DNA from: Herbidospora galbida
GTDB lineage: Bacteria; Actinomycetota; Actinomycetes; Streptosporangiales; Streptosporangiaceae
DNA length: 64,000 nt
Reading direction: 5' to 3'
NCBI RefSeq assembly: GCF_005233835.1
Contig: NZ_SZQA01000004.1
Coordinates: 124,001 to 188,000, forward strand
Under the pieces are notes generated by a model. The model did not search any database and had not been told where the DNA came from. It worked only from the letters and a program-made list of their open reading frames with translations. This document shows positions 33,144 through 43,524 of the stretch, piece after piece; the stretch's first letter is position 1; the number at the start of each line of letters is the position of its first letter. Both the position numbers and the translations under genes were made by a program.

Positions 33144-34802
33144 GTGCGCAAGGGAGAGTGGCCGTCGTTCCGGGCCAGGCCGTACGTCTGTGGCGCCTTC
33201 GGGCCGTTCTCCCAGGAGCGGCTCGACCTGCTCGCCCGGTCGGGGCCCCACGTCGAGACGGCCTACGTCACCCGCGACGCCGCCGTGCTGTCATCGGGCC
33301 CGCTCACCATGTACGACTCCTCGCCCACCATGGCCGCCTTCTCGTGGGGCGACCGCACCCCGATCGCGGGCGGCGACTGGCTGCACGTGGCCGAGCACTA
33401 CGAGGCGCCCGGCTTCATCGACGAGCCGTCGTCGGTCACGCTGCACACCGGCGCGTTCGGGCTGATCGACGTCTACTACCTGACCGACGGCGACGCGGTC
33501 TACTTCTCGGGCCTGATCGAGCCGCTGCTCGCCCTGGCGCGCAAGCCCTACGTGGTGAACTGGAACGCCTGGGCGGCGATCCTCAAGCTGACGTACCCGC
33601 TGCTCGAAGACACCCCCTACGCCGAGGTCAAGCGCCTCCCCGGGGCGACCGCCCTGTCGTGGTCGCGCGACCGGCGGCGGCTGTCGGTCGACAAGCGGGC
33701 CCCCCGCTGGGTGCGCGAGGAGCCGTTCGACCACGGGGTGACCGCCCACGACATCGTCAGCCTGCTGCACGAGTCGCTGAAGCCGTACGAGAAGGTCCTG
33801 GTGCCCGTCAGCGGCGGCTACGACTCGCGGCTGCTGGCGAGCGTGGCCGTGGCGCAGGGCAAGGACGTCGTCTCGTGGACGACCAGCCCCGACGACGGCC
33901 TCGACAACGACATCGACTTCGCCATCGCGGTCACCCGCGAGCTCGGCATCCCCCACCGGGTCATCGAGCAGAACGCGGCCGACTTCCCGGCCGAGGCCCT
34001 GTGGGCCGCCCGCAGGCTGGAGTTCCTGACCAGCCACCACGCCTGGTACTCGCCGTTCGCCCGCGAGGTCCACGAGGGCGGCCGTCCCGTGGTCGACGGC
34101 CTGGCCGGCGGCCCGCTGATGAAGAACTTCCTGATGTCGGCCGCCGCGGCCGCCACCACCCCGCTGGAGCGCCGCCAGGCGCTGCTGAAGTCGATGACCA
34201 CCGGCGACGCCCACATCCCGGTGCTCGGCGAGGGCGCGCTGGCCTGGATGGACGACGTCGTCGAGACCACGTTCGCGCAGGCCACCTCGATGCTGAACGG
34301 CCACCGCAGCGAACTCGCCCTGAGCGTGCTGCACACCCGCACCGCCCGGGGCATCGCCCGCTCCCCCGTCAACCTCGTCGGCCCCGAGGCCACCCCGGTC
34401 TTCCCGTTCCTGCACCCCGGCTTCTTCGACGCCGCCCTGTCGGTCCCGGTCGGCCGCAAGGAGGGCGGGAAGTTCTACCGGGAGATCCTGTGGGCCGCCA
34501 ACCCCCGGGTCGCATCGCTGCCGTCGACCAACGGCGGCCTGCCGCACCGCCGCGTGCCGCTGCGCTCGGGCTCGGTCTGGGCCCGCGAGTGGAACCACGC
34601 CATGCTCCGCCGGGTGGCCCGGGTTCCCGGACTGCTGTCGCCCCAGATGGCCGACGTGGTCGAGGGCGGCCCCGACGCGCTGGCCGCGTTCGGGTCGTGG
34701 AACTCCCGCTTCTGGCTGCGCGGGCTGGCGCTCTTCGGCGCCTGGCTCACCGACTACGACGAGGTCCTCGGAGATCTCACCCCTCCGTGGAGCTCTCGTT
34801 AG
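33144..34802 (+). CDS. Asparagine-synthetase-like protein (AsnB family)
   Basis: A 552-residue protein. The second half has the ATP-pyrophosphatase loop LVPVSGGYDSRLLA (219-232) and further AsnB-type motifs (GLDNDIDFAIAVTRELGIPHRV, FPFLHPGFFDAAL). The first 190 residues resemble the glutaminase domain but lack the N-terminal nucleophile Cys2 (the protein starts MRKGEW), so it probably uses ammonia, another amine, or only adenylates a carboxylate. GTG start with GGAGGG upstream. Such proteins often accompany glycosyltransferases, where they amidate sugar acids (family pattern, inference here). Confidence 0.85.
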   Translation: MRKGEWPSFRARPYVCGAFGPFSQERLDLLARSGPHVETAYVTRDAAVLSSGPLTMYDSSPTMAAFSWGDRTPIAGGDWLHVAEHYEAPGFIDEPSSVTLHTGAFGLIDVYYLTDGDAVYFSGLIEPLLALARKPYVVNWNAWAAILKLTYPLLEDTPYAEVKRLPGATALSWSRDRRRLSVDKRAPRWVREEPFDHGVTAHDIVSLLHESLKPYEKVLVPVSGGYDSRLLASVAVAQGKDVVSWTTSPDDGLDNDIDFAIAVTRELGIPHRVIEQNAADFPAEALWAARRLEFLTSHHAWYSPFAREVHEGGRPVVDGLAGGPLMKNFLMSAAAAATTPLERRQALLKSMTTGDAHIPVLGEGALAWMDDVVETTFAQATSMLNGHRSELALSVLHTRTARGIARSPVNLVGPEATPVFPFLHPGFFDAALSVPVGRKEGGKFYREILWAANPRVASLPSTNGGLPHRRVPLRSGSVWAREWNHAMLRRVARVPGLLSPQMADVVEGGPDALAAFGSWNSRFWLRGLALFGAWLTDYDEVLGDLTPPWSSR

Positions 34803-34956
34803 AACACGGGGAGTAGTCGATCGACAACCGACGGAAAGCCCGAAGTAAGGGCTACGTAACCGTTCTTTGTCAGGGGCTACCGGGTGGTACCTTCTCCGGA
34901 AGGCCGCGCTGAGCTGCGGACATTCCCTATTTTCATTTTCCGTGGAGCGAGGTCTG

Positions 34957-36663
<1,707 letters not shown>

Positions 36664-36674
36664 GCTTTCGCGGC

Positions 36675-37352
36675 ATGGCAGGCCGTCCCTTAAACGAGCT
36701 AGTGGAACCGGGGTGGGCGAAGGCCCTCGAACCGGTCGCGGACAAGATCGCCGAGATGGGCGACTTCCTCCGGAATGAGATCGCGGAAGGCAGGCAGTAC
36801 CTGCCCGCGGGCGAGAACGTCCTGCGGGCCTTCAAGCAGCCCTTCGCCGACGTGCGGGTGCTCATCATGGGTCAGGACCCCTACCCGACCCCCGGGCACC
36901 CCATCGGGCTCAGCTTCTCGGTGGCCGAAGACGTCAGGCCGATCCCGGGAAGCCTCCGCAACATCTACACCGAGCTGATGGAGGACCTGGGCCTGCCCAA
37001 GCCCTCCAACGGCGACCTGACCCCGTGGACCGAGAACGGGGTCCTGCTCCTCAACCGCGTCCTGACGGTGATGCCGGGCAAGCCGGCCTCCCACCGGGGC
37101 AAGGGCTGGGAGGAGGTCACCGAACAGGCCATCAAGGCGCTCGTCGAGCGCGGCGGCCCGCTGGTGGCGATCCTGTGGGGCCGCGACGCGCGCAACCTGC
37201 GCCCGATGCTGGGCCAGGTCCCGTGCATCGAGTCGGCCCACCCGAGCCCGCTGTCGGCCCGGAGCGGCTTCTTCGGCTCCAAGCCGTTCAGCAAGGCCAA
37301 CGAGATGCTGGAGCGGCAGGGCGCGACCCCTGTCGACTGGAAACTCCCTTAG
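36675..37352 (+). CDS. ung: Uracil-DNA glycosylase
   Basis: A 225-residue family 1 UDG that removes uracil from DNA. The water-activating loop [17 protein letters not shown], the Pro/Ser-rich [19 protein letters not shown] for uracil recognition, and the Leu-insertion loop [13 protein letters not shown] are all intact. It follows treS by 11 bp but probably has its own leaderless promoter. Confidence 0.97.
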   Translation: MAGRPLNELVEPGWAKALEPVADKIAEMGDFLRNEIAEGRQYLPAGENVLRAFKQPFADVRVLIMGQDPYPTPGHPIGLSFSVAEDVRPIPGSLRNIYTELMEDLGLPKPSNGDLTPWTENGVLLLNRVLTVMPGKPASHRGKGWEEVTEQAIKALVERGGPLVAILWGRDARNLRPMLGQVPCIESAHPSPLSARSGFFGSKPFSKANEMLERQGATPVDWKLP

Positions 37353-37355
37353 GAT
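37350..37355 (+). promoter_or_regulatory. Putative -10 box of the acidic protein gene (leaderless start)
   Basis: TAGGAT ends exactly 8 nt before the ATG at 37364, with no Shine-Dalgarno, the same spacing as at ung, mscL and the Pro-rich protein gene. Confidence 0.4.
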
Positions 37356-37363
37356 CTGCGACC

Positions 37364-37705
37364 ATGAGCGATGTTACGGATACCGCACGCTATCTCCGTC
37401 TCACGGTGGATCTCGTGGTTGAAGTCACCGATGTCGGCGCCCTTCAGGCCGCCGCGCTGAAGGAGATCCGCAGCCCGGAGTCCGACCTCGAGGAGTCCGA
37501 GCGCCAGGAGCAGATCGACCTGGTGAACGCGGACGAGACGGGCGCCGCCGCCCTGCAGTGGCTGATCGAGCCCGATCACGTGCTCAGCCTCGTCGAGCAC
37601 ATCGACGAGGTCGAGCCGCGTGAGGCGATGCTGGGTGTCGAGCCGTCAGACGGCTCCCTTGAAGACGAAGAAGACGAGCACGACCACGATCACGACCACG
37701 TGTGA
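37364..37705 (+). CDS. Small acidic protein with His/Asp tail
   Basis: A 113-residue protein, strongly acidic, mostly helical and without membrane segments. It ends EDEEDEHDHDHDHV, a probable metal-binding tail. I recognise no family with confidence. It follows ung by 11 bp and faces the MOSC gene with only 11 bp between the stop codons. Metal storage, buffering or delivery is a guess based on the tail. Confidence 0.72.
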   Translation: MSDVTDTARYLRLTVDLVVEVTDVGALQAAALKEIRSPESDLEESERQEQIDLVNADETGAAALQWLIEPDHVLSLVEHIDEVEPREAMLGVEPSDGSLEDEEDEHDHDHDHV

Positions 37706-37716
37706 GCCACCACCTG

Positions 37717-38256
37717 TCAGACGGGCTCCAGCTTCCGGTGGGGCCCGTCGGGCAGGGTCACCCTGATCTCGTCTCCCGGGCGGATCTCGCCGCCCGTCAC
37801 CACGACGCTCATGATCCCCGCCTTGCGCACGATCCCGCCGTCGTCGTCGCGGTCGAGCACCGCCTTCATCAGGCCCTGCTGGAACCCGTCGATCTGGACG
37901 CACGGGTTGCGCAGCCCCGTCACCTCCACGACCGCCTCCGGGCCGAGGTGCAGCAGCGTGCCGGTGGGCAGGCCGAGCAGGTCGACGCCCCGCGTGGTGA
38001 CGTTCTCGCCGATCTGGCCGGGCGCCACGGTGAAGCCCCGGCCCGCGAGCTCCTCGAAGAGTTCGGCGTGGATGAGGTGCACCTGGCGCAGGTTGGGGGC
38101 GTCGGGGGTGCGGGCCACCCGGCTGCGGTGGCGGACCTTCTCGCCGTAGTGGGCGTCGCCTTCGACGCCGAGCCCGGCGATCAGCCTGATCACGCCCTCG
38201 TTGGGCTTGCTGAAGGTGTACTGCGCCGATCTGCTGACCGCTTCGATGGAACCCAC
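37717..38256 (-). CDS. MOSC-domain protein
   Basis: A 179-residue single-domain MOSC protein (molybdenum cofactor sulfurase C-terminal fold). GLGVEGDAHYG, IGENVTTRGVDLLGLPTG and the conserved Cys in GLRNPCVQIDGF are present; that Cys coordinates molybdenum in characterised relatives such as YiiM and mARC. It may reduce N-hydroxylated compounds or carry sulfur. No other molybdenum genes are in the window. Confidence 0.92.
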   Translation of the reverse strand: MGSIEAVSRSAQYTFSKPNEGVIRLIAGLGVEGDAHYGEKVRHRSRVARTPDAPNLRQVHLIHAELFEELAGRGFTVAPGQIGENVTTRGVDLLGLPTGTLLHLGPEAVVEVTGLRNPCVQIDGFQQGLMKAVLDRDDDGGIVRKAGIMSVVVTGGEIRPGDEIRVTLPDGPHRKLEPV

Positions 38257-38304
38257 CCGGAATCCTCCCCGTGAAGACCGTTACGGGATGATTGTCCCAT
38301 TCTC

Positions 38305-38505
38305 TTACTTGTCGAGCATGACGTACACGCCGAGCAGGACGCCGGCGACCACGAGCAGGAAGCAGACGCCGCCCGCGACGCGGCCCACCACCCTGCCGGA
38401 GGAGACGCCGATCAGGCCGACCGAGAACAGCGCCGCGATGCCGACGCCGCCGATGAGCGAGGCCACCATGACCCGCCACAGAGCGTCGACGTCGATGTAG
38501 CTCAT
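38305..38505 (-). CDS. Small two-helix membrane protein coupled to the phosphate transporter
   Basis: A 66-residue protein (MSYIDVDALWRVMVASLIGG at the start) with two membrane segments at about 12-32 and 40-62. Its ATG overlaps the PiT stop by 4 bp, so it is probably made together with the transporter. I know of similar small partners in actinobacterial pit operons but no assigned function. Confidence 0.8.
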   Translation of the reverse strand: MSYIDVDALWRVMVASLIGGVGIAALFSVGLIGVSSGRVVGRVAGGVCFLLVVAGVLLGVYVMLDK

Positions 38506-39656
38506 ACCGGTGTCCTCACCTGGGTGGGCGTACCCCGTCCGACCCATTCGTCGTTGACGTTCCCGGCGTGCACGGCCGTCTTCCTGGACGCCAGGTAGAG
38601 CAGGGCGGCGAAGACCACGGCCGCCACGAAGACCACGATCACGCCCAGCGTGCCGCCGATGAGCTGGGCCGCGCCGAAGGCGAGGGCGCCGACCAGGGCG
38701 GCCGCCGGGAGGGTGATCAGCCAGGCGACGCCCATGCGGGCCGCGACGCCCCAGCGCACTTCGGCCAGGCGCTTGCCGAGGCCGGCGCCGATCACCGAGC
38801 CGGTGCACACCTGCGTGGTGGAGAGCGGGAAGCCGAAGTGGGTGGAGGTCAGGATGACGGTCGCCGACGACGTCTCGGCCGCGAAGCCCTGCGGGGTCTC
38901 GATCTCGGTCAGGCCCTTGCCGAGGGTGCGGATGACCCGCCATCCGCCGACGTAGGTGCCGGCGGCGATGGCGGTGGCGCTGCACACGATCACCCAGAAG
39001 GGGGTGCCGGAGTTCTGGGTGATGGTGCCGTTGGCGATCAGGGCGAGGGTGATGATGCCCATCGTCTTCTGGGCGTCGTTGGTGCCGTGGGCGAGCGACA
39101 CCAGCGAGGCCGAGCCGATCTGACCGATCTTGAAGCCTTTGGTCCGGGTCCTCTCGCCGACCTTCCGGGTCAGGACGTACACGAGATAGGTGCCGACGGT
39201 GGCGACGACGATGGCGGCGATCGGGGCGAGCAGGGCCGGGACGATGACGTGGGAGACCAGTCCCTCTCCTTTGACGGCCTTGATGCCCGAGGCGAGCAGG
39301 GTGGCGCCGACGACGCCGCCGATCAGCGCGTGCGAGGAGCTCGACGGGATGCCGTAGTACCAGGTGACCAGATTCCAGGCGAGGCCGCCGACGAGGCCGG
39401 CGAAGACGACGGTGAGCGTGATCGCCCCGCTGTCGACGATGCCGTTGGCGATCGTGGCCGCCACCTTCAGCGACAGGAACGCGCCGACGAAGTTCAGCAC
39501 TGCGGAGAGCGCCACCGCGATCTTGGGTTTCAACGCTCCGGTGGCGATCGAGGTGGCCATCGCGTTCGCCGTGTCGTGGAAGCCGTTGGTGAAGTCGAAC
39601 GAAAGTGCCGTGATGACGACCACGATCAGGAGAACCAGGTCACCGTTCATATTCAC
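38502..39656 (-). CDS. pit: PiT-family inorganic phosphate transporter
   Basis: A 384-residue membrane protein with about ten membrane segments and both PiT signatures: FDFTNGFHDTANAMATSIATGAL near the N-terminus and its second-half counterpart SLAHGTNDAQKTMGIITL, plus GIPSSSSHALIGG and FPLSTTQVCTGS. It imports phosphate, as metal-phosphate with protons in characterised PitA. The start is GTG 39656 or ATG 39650. The phr gene ends 66 bp upstream on the same strand. Confidence 0.95.
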   Translation of the reverse strand: MNMNGDLVLLIVVVITALSFDFTNGFHDTANAMATSIATGALKPKIAVALSAVLNFVGAFLSLKVAATIANGIVDSGAITLTVVFAGLVGGLAWNLVTWYYGIPSSSSHALIGGVVGATLLASGIKAVKGEGLVSHVIVPALLAPIAAIVVATVGTYLVYVLTRKVGERTRTKGFKIGQIGSASLVSLAHGTNDAQKTMGIITLALIANGTITQNSGTPFWVIVCSATAIAAGTYVGGWRVIRTLGKGLTEIETPQGFAAETSSATVILTSTHFGFPLSTTQVCTGSVIGAGLGKRLAEVRWGVAARMGVAWLITLPAAALVGALAFGAAQLIGGTLGVIVVFVAAVVFAALLYLASRKTAVHAGNVNDEWVGRGTPTQVRTPV

Positions 39657-39721
39657 TGAGATTAGGGTGCCATGCCCGATCTATGCCTCTGAATAGGTCA
39701 ATGCCCGATATTTATTTGGGG

Positions 39722-40975
39722 TCAACCTCGCCAGATCGGTGAGGTGTACCCGAGGACCGGCGAGGGCGCCCGCCACGGCTCGTGCAGGGTGGCCGTCGGG
39801 ACGTTCGCCAGCTCGGGCACGTAGCGGCGGATGTACTCGCCGTCCTGGTCGAACTTCTTGGCTTGGCGGACCGGGTTGAGCATCCGGTAGGGCCGGGTGT
39901 CGTTGCCGGTGCCGGCCACCCACTGCCAGTTGCCGTAGTTGTTGGCCACGTCTCCGTCGAGCAGCAGTTCCTCGAAGTGATCGGCCCCCACACGCCAGTC
40001 GATCCGCAGGGTCTTGGTCAGGAACGAGGCGACGATCAGGCGGGCCCGGTTGTGCATCCATCCTTCGGCGATGAGCTGGCGCATCCCGGCGTCGACGATG
40101 GGCACGCCGGTCATGCCCTCGCGCCAGGCGTCCTCGACCTCCTTGTCGTGGCGCCATTCACCCCGGCCGGGCCGGTAGTCGTCGTGGTTCATGCGCGGGA
40201 AGGCGAAGGTGACCTGGGCGTAGAAGTCGCGCCAGCAGAGTTGGCGGACGAACTCCTCCGAGCCCCCCGACCGGGTGGCCAGCTCCAGCGGCGAGACGCA
40301 GCCGAACCGCAGGTAGGGGCTGAGCCGGGAGGTGTGGTCGCCGGCCAGGTCGTCGTGGCCGGCGGCGTAGTCGCCCAGGCAGTGGCGGAGCCAGAGGTCG
40401 AGGCGGCGGCGCACCTCGTGTTCGCCGCCGGGCAGGTGGGGCTTGCGCCGGGCCGTGGGGATGTCGCCGGGCCGCACCTCGGGCATGGAGATCGTCTCGG
40501 GGGTCTCCACGAGCGGCCGCCAGCGGATCTCCGACCAGGCGCGGTAGAAGGGCGTGAAGACCCGGTAGTGGTCGCCCGTGGCGGGCTTGAGCTTCGCGGG
40601 CGGCACGATCGTGACGCCGGGGAAGGTCTGGAAGTCGATGTTCTCCCCCGCGAACCGGCTCTCCCGCCTTCTGGCGCGTGCGGTGACGTCGCCGCTGGCG
40701 TAGATCGCGGTGGCGCCGGTCTCCGCCGCGACCCTCATCGTCTCCTCGACCACGTCGCCGCGCCTGACCACGAGGTCGGCGCCCTTCTCCCGGAGGGAAC
40801 GGCGCAGGTCTTCGAGGCACTCGATGAGGAATCCGGCCCGGCCGCGTGGGGGGATGGCCGGGTCGATCACGAACAGCGGGACCACCTGCCGCGCGTCCTG
40901 GCACGCCTGGTGCAGCGCGGGGTGATCGGTGATCCGCAGATCGCGGTTGAAGAGGACAATGATGACTTCCGGCAC
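39722..40975 (-). CDS. phr: Deoxyribodipyrimidine photolyase (class I CPD type)
   Basis: A 417-residue flavoprotein that splits UV-induced pyrimidine dimers with light. The N-terminal alpha/beta domain starts VIIVLFNRDLRITDHPAL. The FAD domain has LSPYLRFGCVSP, WRDFYAQVTF, GMTGVPIVDAGMRQL, GWMHNRARLIVASFLTK and DGDVANNYGNWQWVAGTG, all hallmarks of the photolyase/cryptochrome family. A GTG six codons upstream (40993) is an alternative start. Divergent from the LitR-like regulator, with 84 bp between, so its transcription is probably light-controlled. Confidence 0.95.
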   Translation of the reverse strand: MPEVIIVLFNRDLRITDHPALHQACQDARQVVPLFVIDPAIPPRGRAGFLIECLEDLRRSLREKGADLVVRRGDVVEETMRVAAETGATAIYASGDVTARARRRESRFAGENIDFQTFPGVTIVPPAKLKPATGDHYRVFTPFYRAWSEIRWRPLVETPETISMPEVRPGDIPTARRKPHLPGGEHEVRRRLDLWLRHCLGDYAAGHDDLAGDHTSRLSPYLRFGCVSPLELATRSGGSEEFVRQLCWRDFYAQVTFAFPRMNHDDYRPGRGEWRHDKEVEDAWREGMTGVPIVDAGMRQLIAEGWMHNRARLIVASFLTKTLRIDWRVGADHFEELLLDGDVANNYGNWQWVAGTGNDTRPYRMLNPVRQAKKFDQDGEYIRRYVPELANVPTATLHEPWRAPSPVLGYTSPIWRG

Positions 40976-41059
40976 GACCGTGCTTTCGTGCACGCCACGT
41001 GACCGGTTGCATCCAATCGTCGACCACCTTCGAAAGCACGGGTGAGGAGGTAGGGGACT

Positions 41060-41989
41060 GTGCCGGAACGGGAACCGACGGCCCCGAGCTACGGCATAGG
41101 CGCGGTAGCCCGGCGATTCGGCCTGCCCGCCCCCACCCTGCGCACGTGGGACCAGCGCTACGGCCTGGGGCCCAGCCTGCGCACGGCGGGCGGCCACCGG
41201 CGCTACACCGAGCTCGACGTGCGCCGGATCGAGGAGATGCACCGCCTGGTGCGGGCGGGCGCGCCGGCGGCCGAGGCGGCGGAGACGGCGCTCAAGATCC
41301 TGCGGCTCACGACTCCGGCACGACGCCCGGCCGCCCGGGATCCGCGCGCGGAGCCGGGCCGATCGCCCGCCGGTTGGGACGAGCCCGTCTACTCCGTCAC
41401 CCAGGTCGCGCGGGCCGCGCTCTCCCTCGACTCCTGGTTCGTCACGGCCGCACTGGAGAACTGGCTGCGCGAACGGGGAGTCGCCGGCACCTGGGACCAC
41501 CTCGTCATCCCGGTCTTCGCCGCGATCTCGCGCCGCCAGGACGACACCGGCGCAGGGATCGACCTGGAGCACCTGTTCTCCGAACGGGTGCTGGCCGCCC
41601 TCGCCCCGCTGGTCGAGCGTCCCGCCGCGCCGGTCCACCCACGCCCGGTCCTGCTGGCCTGCGCCGAGGAGGAGCAGCACAGCCTCCCGCTGTTCGCGCT
41701 GGCCGCCGCGCTGACGGTGGAGCACGACGTGGAGTGCCGGGTCATGGGGGCCCGGATGCCCTACGACGCCCTCGCCGACGCCATCCGGCGGCTCGCCCCG
41801 GTGGCGGTGTTCCTGTGGTCCCAGCAGGCCGGCACCGGCGACCCGGCGCCGCTGGCCGGGCTGCCCCGGCTCCGTCCCGCGTCCGCCCTCTTCGTGGGCG
41901 GGCCCGGGTGGGGTGATCTCCCCGCAGGTGTCGTCCACCTGCGATCTCTTGACGAGGCCATCACGTCGATCTGCGCTGTCCTGCGCTGA
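41060..41989 (+). CDS. MerR-family regulator of the LitR/CarH type
   Basis: A 309-residue regulator. The MerR helix-turn-helix is at the N-terminus (YGIGAVARRFGLPAPTLRTWDQRYGL, GGHRRYTELDVRRIEEM). A helical bundle (SWFVTAALENWLRERG, DLEHLFSERVLAAL) and a Rossmann-like B12-type domain follow (PVLLACAEEEQHSLPLFALAAAL). The cobalamin-binding ExHxxG of CarH appears as EQHSLP, so binding of adenosylcobalamin, and thus light sensing, is uncertain. Its place between phr and an ECF sigma gene matches LitR-LitS light-response clusters of Streptomyces. GTG start. Confidence 0.85.
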   Translation: MPEREPTAPSYGIGAVARRFGLPAPTLRTWDQRYGLGPSLRTAGGHRRYTELDVRRIEEMHRLVRAGAPAAEAAETALKILRLTTPARRPAARDPRAEPGRSPAGWDEPVYSVTQVARAALSLDSWFVTAALENWLRERGVAGTWDHLVIPVFAAISRRQDDTGAGIDLEHLFSERVLAALAPLVERPAAPVHPRPVLLACAEEEQHSLPLFALAAALTVEHDVECRVMGARMPYDALADAIRRLAPVAVFLWSQQAGTGDPAPLAGLPRLRPASALFVGGPGWGDLPAGVVHLRSLDEAITSICAVLR

Positions 41990-42074
41990 GCAGGGCATAT
42001 TCCCGTCGAACCACTTGCGCCTCACGCCCGAGTGTGAATAGGTTTTGAGTAGGTTCTCGAATCGGGGAGGTCGC

Positions 42075-42560
42075 ATGGACGGCGAGGAGATCGCGGTGAC
42101 GGAGTGCTACCGGAGCCACGCGCCGTTGGTCCGCGGCTATCTCCGGCATTTCATCCCGAAGCAGGACGTCGAGGATGTGCTCCAGGTCGTGTTCGGCGAG
42201 GTCTGGCGCTCGCGCCGGCGCTACGACCCGAGCCGCAGCCTCGAAGGGTGGGTGCTGGGCATCGCCCGCAACCGGGCCATCGACTACCTGCGGGCCCGCC
42301 ACCCGGCGACGGTGCCGCTCGACGGGGTGCCCGAGCCGAGCGACCACGTCGACCCGGCCCGCCGGCTCGACGACCTCGACCAGGTGCGCCGCGCCCTGCG
42401 GCACCTGCCCGAGGTGCAGCGCGAGGCGATCACGCTGGCCTACTACGGCGACCTGACGCAGCGCGAGATCGCCGAACGCCTCGACGTGCCGCTGGGCACC
42501 GTCAAGGCCCGCACCGCGCGGGCGCTGCACAAGCTCTCCACCGTGCTCGAGGCCGCATGA
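42075..42560 (+). CDS. ECF RNA polymerase sigma factor
   Basis: A 161-residue sigma-70-family protein with region 2 (RHFIPKQDVEDVLQVVFGEVWRS, GWVLGIARNRAIDYLRAR) and region 4 (LRHLPEVQREAITLAYYGDLTQREIAERLDVPLGTVKAR). No anti-sigma gene is adjacent; the LitR-like gene upstream may control it instead, as LitR controls LitS. GGGGAGG precedes the ATG. Its ATGA overlap with the DUF523 gene makes the two one unit. Confidence 0.94.
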   Translation: MDGEEIAVTECYRSHAPLVRGYLRHFIPKQDVEDVLQVVFGEVWRSRRRYDPSRSLEGWVLGIARNRAIDYLRARHPATVPLDGVPEPSDHVDPARRLDDLDQVRRALRHLPEVQREAITLAYYGDLTQREIAERLDVPLGTVKARTARALHKLSTVLEAA

Positions 42561-43498
42561 GACCCCGGGTCGGCGTGTCGAGCTGTCTCCTCGGGGAGCC
42601 GGTCCGGTTCAACGGCGGGCACAGCCGCGACCGCTTCCTGGCCGGCGACCTCACCGACCACGTCGACTGGGTGCCGTTCTGCCCCGAGGTCGAGGCGGGC
42701 CTGGGCACCCCGCGCGAGACGCTGCGCCTGGAGCCGGGCCCGGAGGAGGGCGAGCGGCTGATGCTGCGCAAGAGCCGCGTCGACCTGACCGCGACCATGC
42801 ACGAGGTCGCCGGCCGCCGGATCGCCACCCTTGAGGTCGACGGTTACGTCTTCAAGTCGAAGAGCCCCTCGTGCGGCATCCACGGCATCCCCGTGTACGA
42901 GAACGACGCTCCCGTCCGCCGGACCAGGGGCGTCTTCGCGCAGCGCATCATCGACGCCTACCCGCTGCTGCCCGTGGAGGACGAGGGCCGCCTCAACGAC
43001 GCCGTGCTCCGCGAGCAGTTCGTCGAGCGGATCTTCGCCCACGCCCGGCTGCGTGAGCTGTTCGAGTCCGACTGGAAGCCGCGCGACCTGGTCGCCTTCC
43101 ACTCCTGCCACAAGATGCAGCTGCTCGCCCACGACCCCGAGGGCTACCGGGTCGCCGGGCGGGTGGTCTCCCGGGCGGGCAGCGCCCCGCGCGAGGAATT
43201 GGAGCGCGACTACACGGTCGCCTTCCAGAGCACCCTGGCGCGCAAGGCCTCGATCGGCCGCAACGTCAACGCGCTGCACCACTGCCTGGGCATGGTCGGC
43301 CACGCGCTCGACGACGCCCGGCGGGCCGACCTGCGCGAGGTCATCGCGGCCTACCAGGAGCACCAGGTGGCGATCACCGTGCCGATGACGCTGCTGCTGC
43401 ACCACGCCAAGGGCGAGGCCGCCGACTACGTCCGCGACCAGACCTTCTTCGCGCCGTTCCCGGCGGATCTGCGGCTCCGCAACCACGTACCTAATTGA
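42557..43498 (+). CDS. DUF523-DUF1722 protein (TudS/YbgA-like)
   Basis: A 313-residue fusion. The N-terminal DUF523 part has the three conserved Cys expected to hold a [4Fe-4S] cluster: SSCLLG (C10), FCPEVEAGLGTPRE (C42) and SKSPSCGIHG (C106), as in TudS thiouracil desulfidase. The C-terminal DUF1722 part (VAFHSCHKMQLLAHDP, GRNVNALHHCLGMVGHAL) is the YbgA family. In E. coli ybgA lies next to phr, and here the protein is again in a photolyase cluster, which supports a role in handling damaged or thiolated nucleobases. Confidence 0.9.
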   Translation: MRPRVGVSSCLLGEPVRFNGGHSRDRFLAGDLTDHVDWVPFCPEVEAGLGTPRETLRLEPGPEEGERLMLRKSRVDLTATMHEVAGRRIATLEVDGYVFKSKSPSCGIHGIPVYENDAPVRRTRGVFAQRIIDAYPLLPVEDEGRLNDAVLREQFVERIFAHARLRELFESDWKPRDLVAFHSCHKMQLLAHDPEGYRVAGRVVSRAGSAPREELERDYTVAFQSTLARKASIGRNVNALHHCLGMVGHALDDARRADLREVIAAYQEHQVAITVPMTLLLHHAKGEAADYVRDQTFFAPFPADLRLRNHVPN

Positions 43499-43524
43499 AC
43501 CTCTAGCGTTACTTTTGTCGGGGA

